Origin: Paenibacillus_AQ nitricinens
GTDB taxonomy: Bacteria; Bacillota; Bacilli; Paenibacillales; Paenibacillaceae
Length of the DNA stretch: 64,000 bases
Assembly (NCBI RefSeq): GCF_052056485.1
Contig: NZ_CP183948.1
Location: 4,278,001 to 4,342,000, forward strand
Direction of reading: 5' to 3'
Every line of letters starts with the position of its first letter. Position 1 is the first letter of the stretch. Made by a program: the position numbers and the translations under genes. Under the pieces are notes generated by a model. That model made no database searches. It worked only from the letters and a program-made list of their open reading frames with translations, and was not told where the DNA came from. Shown piece after piece: positions 52,977 through 62,371 of this stretch.

Positions 52977-54756
52977 CAGCTGAGTCCTCCTGAAGTGTAG
53001 AAATATAAGGTATCGTGATGATAACATCCGTGCCTTGATCAGGCTTACTCCAAATCTCTAATCCATAGGGGTCTCCATAATGTAATTTGATTCTCTCCCG
53101 CACATTTCCAATACCGATATTTGCTAATCGATTCTCTGAATGATTATCTCTAAGCTGTAATATCTCCTGTAACTTTTCAGCACTCATCCCTTTCCCATTG
53201 TCGCTTAACTTAATCTTTAACACCACTCCGTTCAATTCAGCAGTCATTGTAATCCTAGGTTCCATATTCTCACCGCTTAGACCATGAATAATCGAATTCT
53301 CTACAATGGGCTGAAGCAAAAATTTCAACACTTGAGTATCTAATAACTGTTCAGGAATTTGCACATCAACCTGTAAAGACATCCCGTATCTAATTTGTTG
53401 AATAACGACATAGTTCTTGATGTTCCGAAGCTCTTCCCCTAGCGTTATCCGTTCATTCTTCTGAACAATTGTACTTCGAAGTAATTCAGCCAGTGCACCT
53501 AAACCATTGCTTACACTATCCGCTTGACTTAGCATCGCCGTCCATTTTAACGAACTCAATGTGTTAAATAGAAAATGCGGATTAATTTGTGCCTGCAACA
53601 TTTGCAGCTCAATCCCCCTCTTCTGTGCCTGTTCTTGTTCCACACGCTCGATCAATAGTTTGATTTCCTCGATCATGGCTTCAAATTTCCCTGAAAGATA
53701 TCCGATTTCATCTGGATGCTTGTCGTTTATTTCTACCTTTAAATCACCTCGCATGACCTGGTTCATTCCACTCACTAACTTCTTAAGGGGTGTGGAGATA
53801 CTAATAGAGATGAAGGTTGCAAATAAGGATGAAACAACTACACATATGACGGCAATGAAGAACATTTCATTTCTAATCTCCACAGATCCCATATTCAAAT
53901 AGGCTTGTGGAATTAAACTAATTACATTCCAATGAAGTACCTCATTATGTGTATTTAAGAAAAAGTAGGGTTCCGCCCGCAGCGTTACTATCCCCGTCTC
54001 CATACGGGAATTAATCAAATGATTTAAAGTACGATTAGCTTCCAAATCTTGATCCGAATGAAACAGGTGATTGTTGCTCGTCAATATTTCTCCTGCATCA
54101 TTCATAATGATTTGTTCACTACCCTGTCCCATATTAATGCTTCCAAACAAAATCTGTGAGAATAATTCCTCATCAATTCCCATAATGACGAACCCCACAG
54201 TTTCGCCTGATCCATATGAAAGTGGAATCCTCCTAGCCAATGAAAGGATATTATCACCAGCTGTCGTATGGGCTGTGGTCCAGATATCCGCACTTTTATT
54301 CTGTTTGGCCAGAGCAAATATTCGCTGTTTATCCTCTGTAGTAAATTCTTCGTATCCATAATCGTACAGAACTTGTCCATGATTAGTTAGAATCTGTAGT
54401 GTTTTGATTGTAGCAAACAACCAAAATTTATCGCTTAACACAGTGTCTTCAAACTTCTTATGTATGTTACTAATATCAAGATCACTCAATCTATTGTAGC
54501 GGAGCAGGGCTTGCTGAATATCTCCATTCAACATGATTTGATCAGCGAAAGTCTCATATTTTGCCACTTCTGTTCCGATCTTGCTTCCTAAGAGGCGTAA
54601 TATATCATTAACAAAGGTAGTTGTCTTAGAGGTGATTGCTTCATTAGATTTATGGTAAGCCAGAAAGCCGAAGGTACATAGTGGGATAATAGCAAGCAGC
54701 AGAAATGAAATCATTAAGCGTCGCTGAACTTTTGACTTTCGAAGTAATTTAATCAT
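52954..54756 (-). CDS. YesM-family sensor histidine kinase
   Basis: A 600-residue kinase: helix at about 16-36, a large extracellular dCache-like domain, second helix near 290-315, HAMP, then the His-kinase box INPHFLFNTLSSLKWTA and an ATPase domain with SIIHGLSG and GKGMSAEKL. Its own start codon has no ribosome site; a 10-codon leader ORF with a strong site overlaps it. It heads the operon with YesN and the binding lipoprotein and probably senses a plant or wall sugar. Confidence 0.95.
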   Translation of the reverse strand: MIKLLRKSKVQRRLMISFLLLAIIPLCTFGFLAYHKSNEAITSKTTTFVNDILRLLGSKIGTEVAKYETFADQIMLNGDIQQALLRYNRLSDLDISNIHKKFEDTVLSDKFWLFATIKTLQILTNHGQVLYDYGYEEFTTEDKQRIFALAKQNKSADIWTTAHTTAGDNILSLARRIPLSYGSGETVGFVIMGIDEELFSQILFGSINMGQGSEQIIMNDAGEILTSNNHLFHSDQDLEANRTLNHLINSRMETGIVTLRAEPYFFLNTHNEVLHWNVISLIPQAYLNMGSVEIRNEMFFIAVICVVVSSLFATFISISISTPLKKLVSGMNQVMRGDLKVEINDKHPDEIGYLSGKFEAMIEEIKLLIERVEQEQAQKRGIELQMLQAQINPHFLFNTLSSLKWTAMLSQADSVSNGLGALAELLRSTIVQKNERITLGEELRNIKNYVVIQQIRYGMSLQVDVQIPEQLLDTQVLKFLLQPIVENSIIHGLSGENMEPRITMTAELNGVVLKIKLSDNGKGMSAEKLQEILQLRDNHSENRLANIGIGNVRERIKLHYGDPYGLEIWSKPDQGTDVIITIPYISTLQEDSADADTNCG

Positions 54757-54781
54757 TAGCGTACACTAAAGTTAGATTCAT
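54749..54781 (-). CDS. 10-codon leader peptide coupled to the YesM gene
   Basis: AGGAGG (54791-54796) lies 9 nt before ATG (54779-54781), giving MNLTLVYAND and a TAA stop at 54749-54751. The kinase ATG (54754-54756) sits inside the last codons (AATGATTAA), one frame over, and no other ribosome site or in-frame start precedes it. Ribosomes that end the leader could restart on the kinase gene. No regulatory codon bias is obvious. Confidence 0.6.
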   Translation of the reverse strand: MNLTLVYAND

Positions 54782-54929
54782 ATCGTAAAACCTCCTAATA
54801 ACAGATCATCTGAGGTAAGTATTCAACGGTGTACCATTTAGCCCTTTCACATTAGTACAGGGTCTCGCATGATATAGGAATCTCTCCCTCGTCCCCCTAA
54901 TATAGTTTAGGAAGAAGGGCGGGATACAC

Positions 54930-55775
54930 ATGGGTACCAAAAATGATCAAGAGCAAAGGGCTATCTTTCTAGCTGCTATCTGCGGACAGACCTATGCGCA
55001 GTTCTCAAATAAAGACGGTTCGTTCGTCGTTCCATTAGATTATCAGATCGTGGATACGATTGAAGCAAGATCCATCAGCGAGGTGTGGGAACGCTTTGGA
55101 TTTATTTTGGAATCTCCACAAGAGATTATCGTTGCCTTCCGCGGAACCAGCTCCACAACCGATTGGATGTCAAACGTTATGGCCTCACAAGAGAGATTCA
55201 ATTACATTAAAGAAGATACCCTTACCCACCGCGGTTTCACGAATATCTACTCATCAGCACGCGATGGGATTATCTCTACACTCGCTAAGTTATCTCCCGA
55301 TAAGACCTTATACATTACTGGTCACAGTCTTGGCGGAGCACTCGCCACTTTATGTGCTATTGATCTTGCGGCCAACACCTCGCACATCTCACCTATTCTG
55401 TTCACCTATGGCTCACCACGTGTAGGCGATCCGAACTTCGTTAATGCTTTTAAACAATATGTCCGCAAGAGTTACCGTTATGCCAATCTCTTTGATGTTG
55501 TTACCTACGCGCCTCCACATGTATACAGGCTACCTAAACGGGAAACGAAGTACTATTACAGTCATGTCCATACTTTTTTATCACTGTCATTCCAGAATGG
55601 ATCGGCAAGTAGTAATCATATGATCAGCTACTATTTCACAGAGCTCTCCAAGCTTCAACCGCAGTACTCCGAGGAACTTTGTTTAACAAACCCTGGATTC
55701 TGTCCAGTTGTAAATCCCCCCATCATAAGCGCATCAATTCCACCAACTGCACCTCATGTGGAGACAATTTACTAA
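54930..55775 (+). CDS. Class 3 lipase (alpha/beta hydrolase)
   Basis: A 281-residue alpha/beta hydrolase. IVAFRGTSSTTDWM is the oxyanion-side motif and ITGHSLGGALATL (Ser133) the nucleophile elbow. Asp189 (in NLFDVVTYAPP) and His212/214 (SHVHTFL) complete a triad. There is no signal peptide, so it is likely cytoplasmic or released by lysis. The ATG follows GAAGGGCGGG. It is divergent from YesM and overlaps the 3' end of the AraC-GH39 gene by 53 bp on the other strand. Confidence 0.9.
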   Translation: MGTKNDQEQRAIFLAAICGQTYAQFSNKDGSFVVPLDYQIVDTIEARSISEVWERFGFILESPQEIIVAFRGTSSTTDWMSNVMASQERFNYIKEDTLTHRGFTNIYSSARDGIISTLAKLSPDKTLYITGHSLGGALATLCAIDLAANTSHISPILFTYGSPRVGDPNFVNAFKQYVRKSYRYANLFDVVTYAPPHVYRLPKRETKYYYSHVHTFLSLSFQNGSASSNHMISYYFTELSKLQPQYSEELCLTNPGFCPVVNPPIISASIPPTAPHVETIY

Positions 55776-58257
55776 TTAATGAATAGGTGCTCGTTATTTC
55801 GACTTGTTCAAAGGTCAGTTGCGGGCAGCTCGCTTGCTTCAAATAATTAAGGGTGTCAGCATCAATAGGATGAGGCGCCCCCATTCGTACCCACAGGTCG
55901 AAAACGCTTCCATTTTGTCTGTTAATTGTATGTCTTTTGATAGAATACGAGCCTGGATGAATATCTGTAAGCTCCAACGTCAACTCTATATCTCCAACTT
56001 CTTCGAACACATCGTATCTATTCGTGCGATTAATGAGCGAGGCATCACCTTTTTGGTACAATGAATCGATATGCGCATAAGCATACATCAACACCTGCAG
56101 CCCCATATCACTGCTAGTAACGTAATATCCTTTCCCTTGATGAATGAATTGGCGGCCTAATTTTGCAAGCAGTTTAAACGCATAGAAGGATGGCTTTGGT
56201 ATCCCGTTATACGTCATCAGCCCCAGACCTCCATGAAACATTTCTGACGACATTTTGAACTCCTCTAGCAAATCCGTAGCCGTCCAATAACCAAAACTAT
56301 GGAGACCATCCATATTTTCCAGAACATTTTTCACGATATAGGCTGCCTTAAAGCATGTATCATTCACTAAATCGCGGTGAGAGCCTGTGGCATTCCATTC
56401 TGTCATATGCAGTTCAGGAACATCCCTTCCCATAGCTTCAGATACGGTTTTCTTCAATTTTATAATGACTCGCGATAAATATTCTGTATCTGCTGAAAGC
56501 TCTATTTTCTGAAACAACACATCCGGATTCTCTTCATAATCCACCTGAATCACTTGAGTTGATCTTAACGATTCATCATACGGATAACTGTGAAAGGATA
56601 TAAAATCAGGCTTTACGCCTCGTCTGCACACATCGTTCATAAACCTTGTCAGCCAATCTGACTGCATTAACGTAAAAGATAAAACACCTGGCCCCCCTAC
56701 ACATAGCTCAGGATCTATGGATTTGATGATTTGAAATGTTGAAATGAACAGCTCACAGTAAGCTTCATAAGTATCTGGCCAAAAAATATGGATTTCCGGT
56801 TCGTTCCACACCTCGAAATACCACTGCCTCACTTCATGAATGCCATATCTATGGATGTAATGCGTAATAAACTGATGGATCATCTGATTCCACTTCACGA
56901 GGTCCTTAGGACTACCCACCAAGCTCTTTTTATAAAAAACAGAAGTAGCTTCCTCTCCCGCAAGCTGGCGTGGTAAAAAAGAAAGCTCTAAAAACGGTTT
57001 CAATCCGGAGCACAGTAAAAAATCAAATAATGAATCGCTATAAGCAAAGTTCAGGCTTACTTCTCCCCGCTCATTCTCGCCATAAATCATCATCTCATCA
57101 TCAAAAATACCGTGAAACCGTATATACTGAAACCCAATTTCCTGTTGCATTTGCTTGATATGTCTTTGTACCTCTGCAAACAATACCTCTTTGGCCTTTC
57201 CCACCGTCATGAGCTTCTTCCAAGTATGCGCAAGCTCCTTACTTTGGTTAGACTTTACCGAAATCTCATGGGTCTGCTTATGTATAGGAAGGGCCACTGG
57301 TAGATTGGAAGCAGCTGACAATTTTTTGTTAGGGAGATATTTGAATAGCGACTCAAACGCCTGTGTGGGATTCATGTCAAAGTAGTTAAACTGGGCCACA
57401 CTGCTTTTCTGAAATGAACTGCGTCCGTCCAAGATAGTCCTCCGGTATTCTCCAGGTGTCTGTCGATAGAACTCTTTAAACACCGCATTAAAGGATTTCA
57501 GATTGGGAAACCCATGATCATGAGCGATCTGTGTAATCGATAGATTGGTAAGCGTCAAATCTTTTACAGCTTTATCCAAACGCACCGCATTCACATATTT
57601 GGTAAAGGAAGTACCCATATACGCTTTGAAAAAACGCGACAAATACGGAACAGTCAAATACTCCTGAAGGGCCAATTGCTGGATGTTAATTGCCCGATTG
57701 TAGTTCTCTTTGACATAAGAGGTAATTCGCAATAGCCGTTCACGATGCTTATCATCCTGTTTCTCAGGACTTTGATCCTGTTCACGAAATCCTTGCATGA
57801 GTAAATAAGTTAAATTAAGAAGACAGGACTGTATCCGTAAATGATACCCTTGTGGGCGCTTATTGTGGAGAAGCATCATCTCAGCCAGCAATGTACGAAG
57901 TTCATCAAACTTAGATTGTTCTTCATAGCTAGAAGCCGCAGAATTACAATTGAATAACATTCTTTCGATCTGAGGTTCAATCAGAATTAAATAAGAAACT
58001 GGAATTTGCAGCGCTAGCACCAAATTATTCTCTTCTGCTTTAATCGCATGAATTTCATTAGCATTAATCAAGAACAAATCTTCTTCATTTAACTCTCTAA
58101 ATCTGTCTTTTGTGAAAAGCTCAAGTTTCCCCTTGAGCACGAATAATATTTCAATGCTATCATGCCAATGATTCGGGACCTGATGGGTACTGTGCAAAAA
58201 CATGTGGACCGGAAGATGATCGTCCATCTCAATATTTTCGTAGGTGTAGCTTTGCAA
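55723..58257 (-). CDS. AraC-type regulator fused to a GH39 glycosidase domain
   Basis: An 844-residue fusion. Residues about 1-90 are a cupin-like sensor with a conserved HWHDSIEILFVLKG. Residues 172-275 hold two AraC helix-turn-helix motifs (INIQQLALQEYLTVPYLSRFF, ITQIAHDHGFPNLKSFNAVF). Residues about 340-840 are a GH39 beta-xylosidase-type barrel: WNEPE with acid/base Glu486 and HMTEWNATG with nucleophile Glu620. The TTG start follows GGAGGG. Without a signal peptide it is cytoplasmic. It probably regulates and perhaps processes the same glycosides as the adjacent GH3 and GPH genes. Confidence 0.9.
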   Translation of the reverse strand: MQSYTYENIEMDDHLPVHMFLHSTHQVPNHWHDSIEILFVLKGKLELFTKDRFRELNEEDLFLINANEIHAIKAEENNLVLALQIPVSYLILIEPQIERMLFNCNSAASSYEEQSKFDELRTLLAEMMLLHNKRPQGYHLRIQSCLLNLTYLLMQGFREQDQSPEKQDDKHRERLLRITSYVKENYNRAINIQQLALQEYLTVPYLSRFFKAYMGTSFTKYVNAVRLDKAVKDLTLTNLSITQIAHDHGFPNLKSFNAVFKEFYRQTPGEYRRTILDGRSSFQKSSVAQFNYFDMNPTQAFESLFKYLPNKKLSAASNLPVALPIHKQTHEISVKSNQSKELAHTWKKLMTVGKAKEVLFAEVQRHIKQMQQEIGFQYIRFHGIFDDEMMIYGENERGEVSLNFAYSDSLFDFLLCSGLKPFLELSFLPRQLAGEEATSVFYKKSLVGSPKDLVKWNQMIHQFITHYIHRYGIHEVRQWYFEVWNEPEIHIFWPDTYEAYCELFISTFQIIKSIDPELCVGGPGVLSFTLMQSDWLTRFMNDVCRRGVKPDFISFHSYPYDESLRSTQVIQVDYEENPDVLFQKIELSADTEYLSRVIIKLKKTVSEAMGRDVPELHMTEWNATGSHRDLVNDTCFKAAYIVKNVLENMDGLHSFGYWTATDLLEEFKMSSEMFHGGLGLMTYNGIPKPSFYAFKLLAKLGRQFIHQGKGYYVTSSDMGLQVLMYAYAHIDSLYQKGDASLINRTNRYDVFEEVGDIELTLELTDIHPGSYSIKRHTINRQNGSVFDLWVRMGAPHPIDADTLNYLKQASCPQLTFEQVEITSTYSLISKLSPHEVQLVELMRL

Positions 58258-58310
58258 CTAGCACCCTCCTCTCACTCTCTCAATAGATGTCTTTTGTCCT
58301 ATTATATTAT

Positions 58311-58349
58311 AAAAAAAGCGATTGAATAGAACTATCCTATTCCATCGCT
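58311..58349 (-). terminator. Terminator of the GPH-GH3 operon
   Basis: Stem AGCGATTGAATAG / CTATTCCATCGCT with one mismatch and a run of seven T on the minus strand, 32 bp after the GH3 stop at 58381. Confidence 0.85.
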
Positions 58350-58380
58350 TGATACTATTACAGATCTCTATAAATTCTGA

Positions 58381-60081
58381 TTATAGTTGTGTATCCCAAT
58401 AGCCACAAAACGGATCCACAGGATTAACTCCTTTAAAGGAGGAACGCCCCACAAGCTTCTCAATCAGAGCATCTACCACATAATTACTTGGTGAATAGGC
58501 ATTAATAAACGTTGGTATACGCGGGACGTCGATCAAATGATAGGGATTCGCTACAGAAATGAAGATTGTTGGCATTTCTTGAATAAACCATGGCATGTCT
58601 GCCCCAAATGGAGGTGCCCAATTAATCCGTACAACGGTTTGATTACTATGGGTTTCCAAATTTGAAATATAGACCGCAGCATCATAATGATCCGTTAACG
58701 CTTTTACACCTCCAAACATGGTACTGAAATCTACTTCACTCTTATTAAAGAGCGTTACCTCGAATCCTTCCTCTTTTAGCTTGGAAATGAAGTACGGTGC
58801 AATATCTGCCCCTCCGAATAAACCTTCCTCGCCCCCTAGTGTGAATACCAGTAGACGTTTGTGACTCTCAGGACGGATTGGGAGCATCTCCTGTGTATCC
58901 TTCACCAATGTAACTGACTCATCTGCACATTCCTGAGCCCAACGCACATGCTCTTCGCAAGCAAGGGTGGCAAGGGCTTCTTTTCCTGGAACGAGCGTGC
59001 CTTGTTGTTTCTTCTTATGAAGTCCCAACGCAGCTTTCACTGCAAGAATACGAGTCACTGCTTCATTCACGCGCTCCTCTGTCAGAATGCCAGTCTCAAT
59101 TCCTTTCATCATATAGGCAAAGTCTTCTTCTAAACTCTTGTTAAAGAGGAACATATCACAACCCGCAGCTATGGATGTCGGAACCGCTAGCTCCCGCTTC
59201 ATGGCCATTGTGAATCCTGCCATTGGTGTAGCATCTGTTGTAATCAATCCATTAAAGCCGAGCTTGGTACGCAATAAATCATTTAAAAGCTCAGGAGCTA
59301 ACGTTGCAGGCATAATTTCCAAATCTGTAATTCCCGGACGTAATTCTCTGGAATAGGCAGGATGAGCGATGTGCCCTACCATGACCGTATGTGCGCCAGC
59401 TTCTATACAATCCGTATATACCTTCCCAAAGGTAGCATCCCACTCTTCCACTGAAAGTGAGTTAATAGAGGTCAACAAATGCTGGTCCCTTTCGTCAACG
59501 CCATCTCCAGGGAAGTGTTTAATAGATACCGCCATGCCATGTTCTTGAATCGCTTCGGTATATGCCTTGCTCATGCGAGCTACTCTCTGCGGATCAGAAC
59601 CAAATGTTCTAACGTTGGTTATCGGGTTACGAAAATTATAATCGATATCGAGAATGGGTGCGAATGCCCAGTTACAGCCTACAGCACCACCCTCCCGCGC
59701 GGCAATGATGCCAAGTTTACGAGCCATTTCGGTGTTATCCGTTGCCGCCACTTGCAGCTGCTTGCCGAAGAAAGTACCCTCTGCCGCAGAACCATTACCT
59801 CCTGCTTCAAGATTAGCAGCAATTAGAAGAGGAATATCTGATGTATCCTGCAAGTAGCGATGTGTTTCTTGCACCATCTTGCCGGGACCGGGACGGAACA
59901 TAATCCCGCCAATCTTAATCCCTTGTGTCAAAAGTGCTAGGTGTGCCTTATCATCGGTGAAACCGATCGGGCAAAATAACTGCCCGACCTTGCCTGCCAA
60001 ATCCAGAGAGGCTAAGGTTTGTTCTACCCATTTAATCCCTTCATCATCTAGATGAAAAGGCTTTGCCTTCAAATCAATCAT
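58381..60081 (-). CDS. GH3 family glycosidase (beta-N-acetylhexosaminidase/beta-glucosidase type)
   Basis: A 566-residue GH3 enzyme. The barrel has GIMFRPGPGKM, VSIKHFPGDGVDERDQH (the conserved KHF motif) and GLITTDATPMAG with the nucleophile Asp. A C-terminal alpha/beta domain follows. KHFPGDG..D resembles the NagZ-type His/Asp loop, but the His-Asp pair is not clean, so the exact sugar is uncertain. No signal peptide: cytoplasmic. It lies 38 bp after the GPH transporter gene and probably cuts what that transporter imports. Confidence 0.88.
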   Translation of the reverse strand: MIDLKAKPFHLDDEGIKWVEQTLASLDLAGKVGQLFCPIGFTDDKAHLALLTQGIKIGGIMFRPGPGKMVQETHRYLQDTSDIPLLIAANLEAGGNGSAAEGTFFGKQLQVAATDNTEMARKLGIIAAREGGAVGCNWAFAPILDIDYNFRNPITNVRTFGSDPQRVARMSKAYTEAIQEHGMAVSIKHFPGDGVDERDQHLLTSINSLSVEEWDATFGKVYTDCIEAGAHTVMVGHIAHPAYSRELRPGITDLEIMPATLAPELLNDLLRTKLGFNGLITTDATPMAGFTMAMKRELAVPTSIAAGCDMFLFNKSLEEDFAYMMKGIETGILTEERVNEAVTRILAVKAALGLHKKKQQGTLVPGKEALATLACEEHVRWAQECADESVTLVKDTQEMLPIRPESHKRLLVFTLGGEEGLFGGADIAPYFISKLKEEGFEVTLFNKSEVDFSTMFGGVKALTDHYDAAVYISNLETHSNQTVVRINWAPPFGADMPWFIQEMPTIFISVANPYHLIDVPRIPTFINAYSPSNYVVDALIEKLVGRSSFKGVNPVDPFCGYWDTQL

Positions 60082-60119
60082 TTCTCCAACCTCACTCTCT
60101 CCAATTTATTTATTGGAAT

Positions 60120-61490
60120 TCATATGTTTAAGCAGCCATTCGCGATAGAAGAATTGCGACGTTCCTCGAGCTCACGCATCATAACGGGTTGATCCTTGTC
60201 AAGACGATAGAACAACAGCAAAGTAATCATAATAATTTGGCCAATAATCGGTGCCCACAAATAGTTAAATGAAATCGCAGCTAATGCTGATTCTGGCTGC
60301 GCCGTGGAGTTAGCTACATAACCACCCATCGATAATATCACTCCACCAAGTGCTCCACCGAGTCCCATCCCCACCTTAACCCCAAAACTAGCAGCTGAAT
60401 AAAGTAGGCCTTGTGCCCGAACACCTGATTTCCACTCCCCATAATCAACCGTGTCGGCCATCATTGCAAAAATCAGACCTGCTCCAACTCCCATGCCAAG
60501 CCCGCTTATAAGAAGCCCTGCCAACAGCACCGGAACAGAAAGGGAGTTCCCCCCAGTAATTGCAATAAGGTAGCCAAGGATAGAAACCACTGATCCCATA
60601 ATAATGGTGTTCCTTTTCCCAATTTTCTTTACTACAAAAGGAGCGATCACCATTGAAAATATCATCAACAATTGCATCGAATTCACGATAGGAATGAGTT
60701 CAGGCTTTTTCATATAATAGGTCATGTAATAAATGCTGGTCTGTCCTTGTATCGATGTTGTGATCCACAGGAACAAGCTCATCAGAAGCATGATCAACCA
60801 AGGTACATTGCCTTTGAGCGCTTTAACACCTTCTCGCATCGGAAGCGGTTTTTCATCAATGGCTTTTACGCGTTCTTTAGTGTTCGCAAACATGTTTAGA
60901 AACAGCAGCAGTGCAATGCTTGAGAACAGGATCATGGTGACCAGAAACCCCTTTGCTTGATCGCCGCCACCAAAAGCTTTCACAAGCGGCATCGTTCCAG
61001 CACTAACTGTAACAACTCCAATCACGGCGAATATCATACGAACCGTATTGATCACTGTACGTTCATTAGAATTACTAGTCAGACTTGGCAGGATTGCAGA
61101 CAGTGGTAGATTAATACCAGAATACATAATACCAAGCACGGTATACGAAATGTATGCGTATACAAGTTTACCCGTATCACCAAAATCCGGCGTCAAAAAC
61201 ATAAGTACTGCAGTTAAGCTGAAAGGAACAGCAAGCCAAAGAAAATAGGGTCTGCATTTCCCCCACTTTGTTTGCGTACGGTCAATCATGACACCAATGA
61301 ACGGCTCGACAATCGCGTCGATTACCCGTGCAACAAGAAATACCACCGCTACCGCACCTGGGTTCAGACCAAACACATCCGTATAGAAGTACATAAGGTA
61401 AAGTGTTGTCATCTGGAATATCAGATTTGACGCAGTATCCCCTAGCCCATAACTAATTCGCTCTCTCCATGGCATTTGATTTTCATTCAT
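60120..61490 (-). CDS. GPH-family (glycoside-pentoside-hexuronide) cation symporter
   Basis: A 456-residue transporter with about 12 helices. RISYGLGDTASNLIFQMTTLYLMYFYTDVFGLNP is the family N-terminus (shown here in part), followed by the MIDRTQTKWGKCRPYFLWLA loop. The MFS-like second half has MADTVDYGEWKSGVRAQG. The ATG follows GGGGATGG. It heads the operon with GH3, and a cre-like site lies 26 bp upstream. It likely imports a small glycoside or disaccharide. Confidence 0.92.
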   Translation of the reverse strand: MNENQMPWRERISYGLGDTASNLIFQMTTLYLMYFYTDVFGLNPGAVAVVFLVARVIDAIVEPFIGVMIDRTQTKWGKCRPYFLWLAVPFSLTAVLMFLTPDFGDTGKLVYAYISYTVLGIMYSGINLPLSAILPSLTSNSNERTVINTVRMIFAVIGVVTVSAGTMPLVKAFGGGDQAKGFLVTMILFSSIALLLFLNMFANTKERVKAIDEKPLPMREGVKALKGNVPWLIMLLMSLFLWITTSIQGQTSIYYMTYYMKKPELIPIVNSMQLLMIFSMVIAPFVVKKIGKRNTIIMGSVVSILGYLIAITGGNSLSVPVLLAGLLISGLGMGVGAGLIFAMMADTVDYGEWKSGVRAQGLLYSAASFGVKVGMGLGGALGGVILSMGGYVANSTAQPESALAAISFNYLWAPIIGQIIMITLLLFYRLDKDQPVMMRELEERRNSSIANGCLNI

Positions 61491-61515
61491 ACTGCCATCC
61501 CCCCGCGTCGCATTT

Positions 61516-61529
61516 TGTTAGCGCTTTCT
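61516..61529. promoter_or_regulatory. CcpA-type cre site upstream of the GPH-GH3 operon
   Basis: TGTTAGCGCTTTCT (minus strand AGAAAGCGCTAACA) fits the cre consensus with one mismatch, 26 bp before the transporter start. The spacing is nearly the same as at 47634. Confidence 0.65.
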
Positions 61530-61573
61530 TAATTGCATTGTACTGAAGCTGATTCTTTTACACTGTCCGTATT

Positions 61574-61837
61574 TTAACGGAAATAGGGGGCATTTTTATC
61601 TTTTAACAGAGCGGAAGCGTTAGGTTGACTATTTGGATACAGATCAACCTTAAAGAGCCTACAGAACAGCAGCATGCAAGTAATTGTAATAAATGCTCCA
61701 AATAATTCATCCGTTGCAAAATGATCTCCCATAATCACGCGGCTAGTCGAGGTGCTGATTCCCCGCACTTCCGCACAGACAAGCAGAATCTCCGCAAATA
61801 CCAGCCCATACCCACGCGTTAAAAGTATAAAGCTCCA
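61574..61837 (-). pseudogene. Membrane protein gene remnant
   Basis: On the minus strand a frame is open from a stop at 61838 down to 61574 and reads FILLTRGYGLVFAEILLVCAEV, a hydrophobic middle (LFGAFITITCMLLFCRLF) and an Asn/Pro tail. No start with a ribosome site is present. It looks like the C-terminal part of a membrane protein whose 5' end is lost. I do not recognise the family. The rest of the 61.49-62.0 kb gap holds only the cre-like site and a terminator. Confidence 0.4.
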
Positions 61838-61947
61838 TTAATGAATTCGGATAGGCGAATAATAACTAAAACTAGGGTAGATTATAACCCTCCTCTTATG
61901 TGAAAAAGTGATCAATAAATCGGAAGGATCGTTTATCTACAATAAGC

Positions 61948-61992
61948 AAAAAAGCCTAATCCCTTGTGCACGTTGGCAGGAGGTTAGGCTTT
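61948..61992 (-). terminator. Terminator of the DUF4181 gene
   Basis: Stem AAAGCCTAA / TTAGGCTTT (61951-61992) with further pairing inside and a run of T on the minus strand, 14 bp after the stop at 62006. Confidence 0.85.
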
Positions 61993-62005
61993 ATGGTTCA
62001 AACGA

Positions 62006-62362
62006 TCAGAAAAGGAAATAAACTAACACCACACCTTCGACTACCAAGATCAGTGAAACGATATGTTGTTTCGTATGCTTTAAAAATTTCCAATCAATAA
62101 ATGACTGAAATCCTAGGGCAATAATTATAAATACAATCCAAAACCACTTCATTCCCGTCCCCTGTACACCATCAGCTATCATTATTACAATTACTGAAAT
62201 TAATCCAATAAGTCCGATTATTAATTTGCCTTTTATATTTAGCTCATTGCCGTCGTCAGAAAGTTTTTCTTTATCCGGACCAACAATCCATATTCTAAGA
62301 AAATAACCAGAAAAGGCAAGGATTAATATTAAAAATGGAATGATCATTCCTGTTGCCCCCAT
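62006..62362 (-). CDS. DUF4181-like small membrane protein
   Basis: A 118-residue protein with four predicted helices (about 7-25, 46-64, 72-86 and 98-116) and a charged loop (GPDKEKLSDDGNEL). The pattern WFWIVFIIIALGFQSFIDWKFLKHTKQH resembles Bacillus DUF4181 proteins. The start could be 62362 or the ATG at 62347; neither has a strong ribosome site. A 51-residue helix-TM gene ends 10 bp upstream, and the two form a small operon. Function unknown. Confidence 0.65.
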   Translation of the reverse strand: MGATGMIIPFLILILAFSGYFLRIWIVGPDKEKLSDDGNELNIKGKLIIGLIGLISVIVIMIADGVQGTGMKWFWIVFIIIALGFQSFIDWKFLKHTKQHIVSLILVVEGVVLVYFLF

Positions 62363-62371
62363 CCTAAGAAG

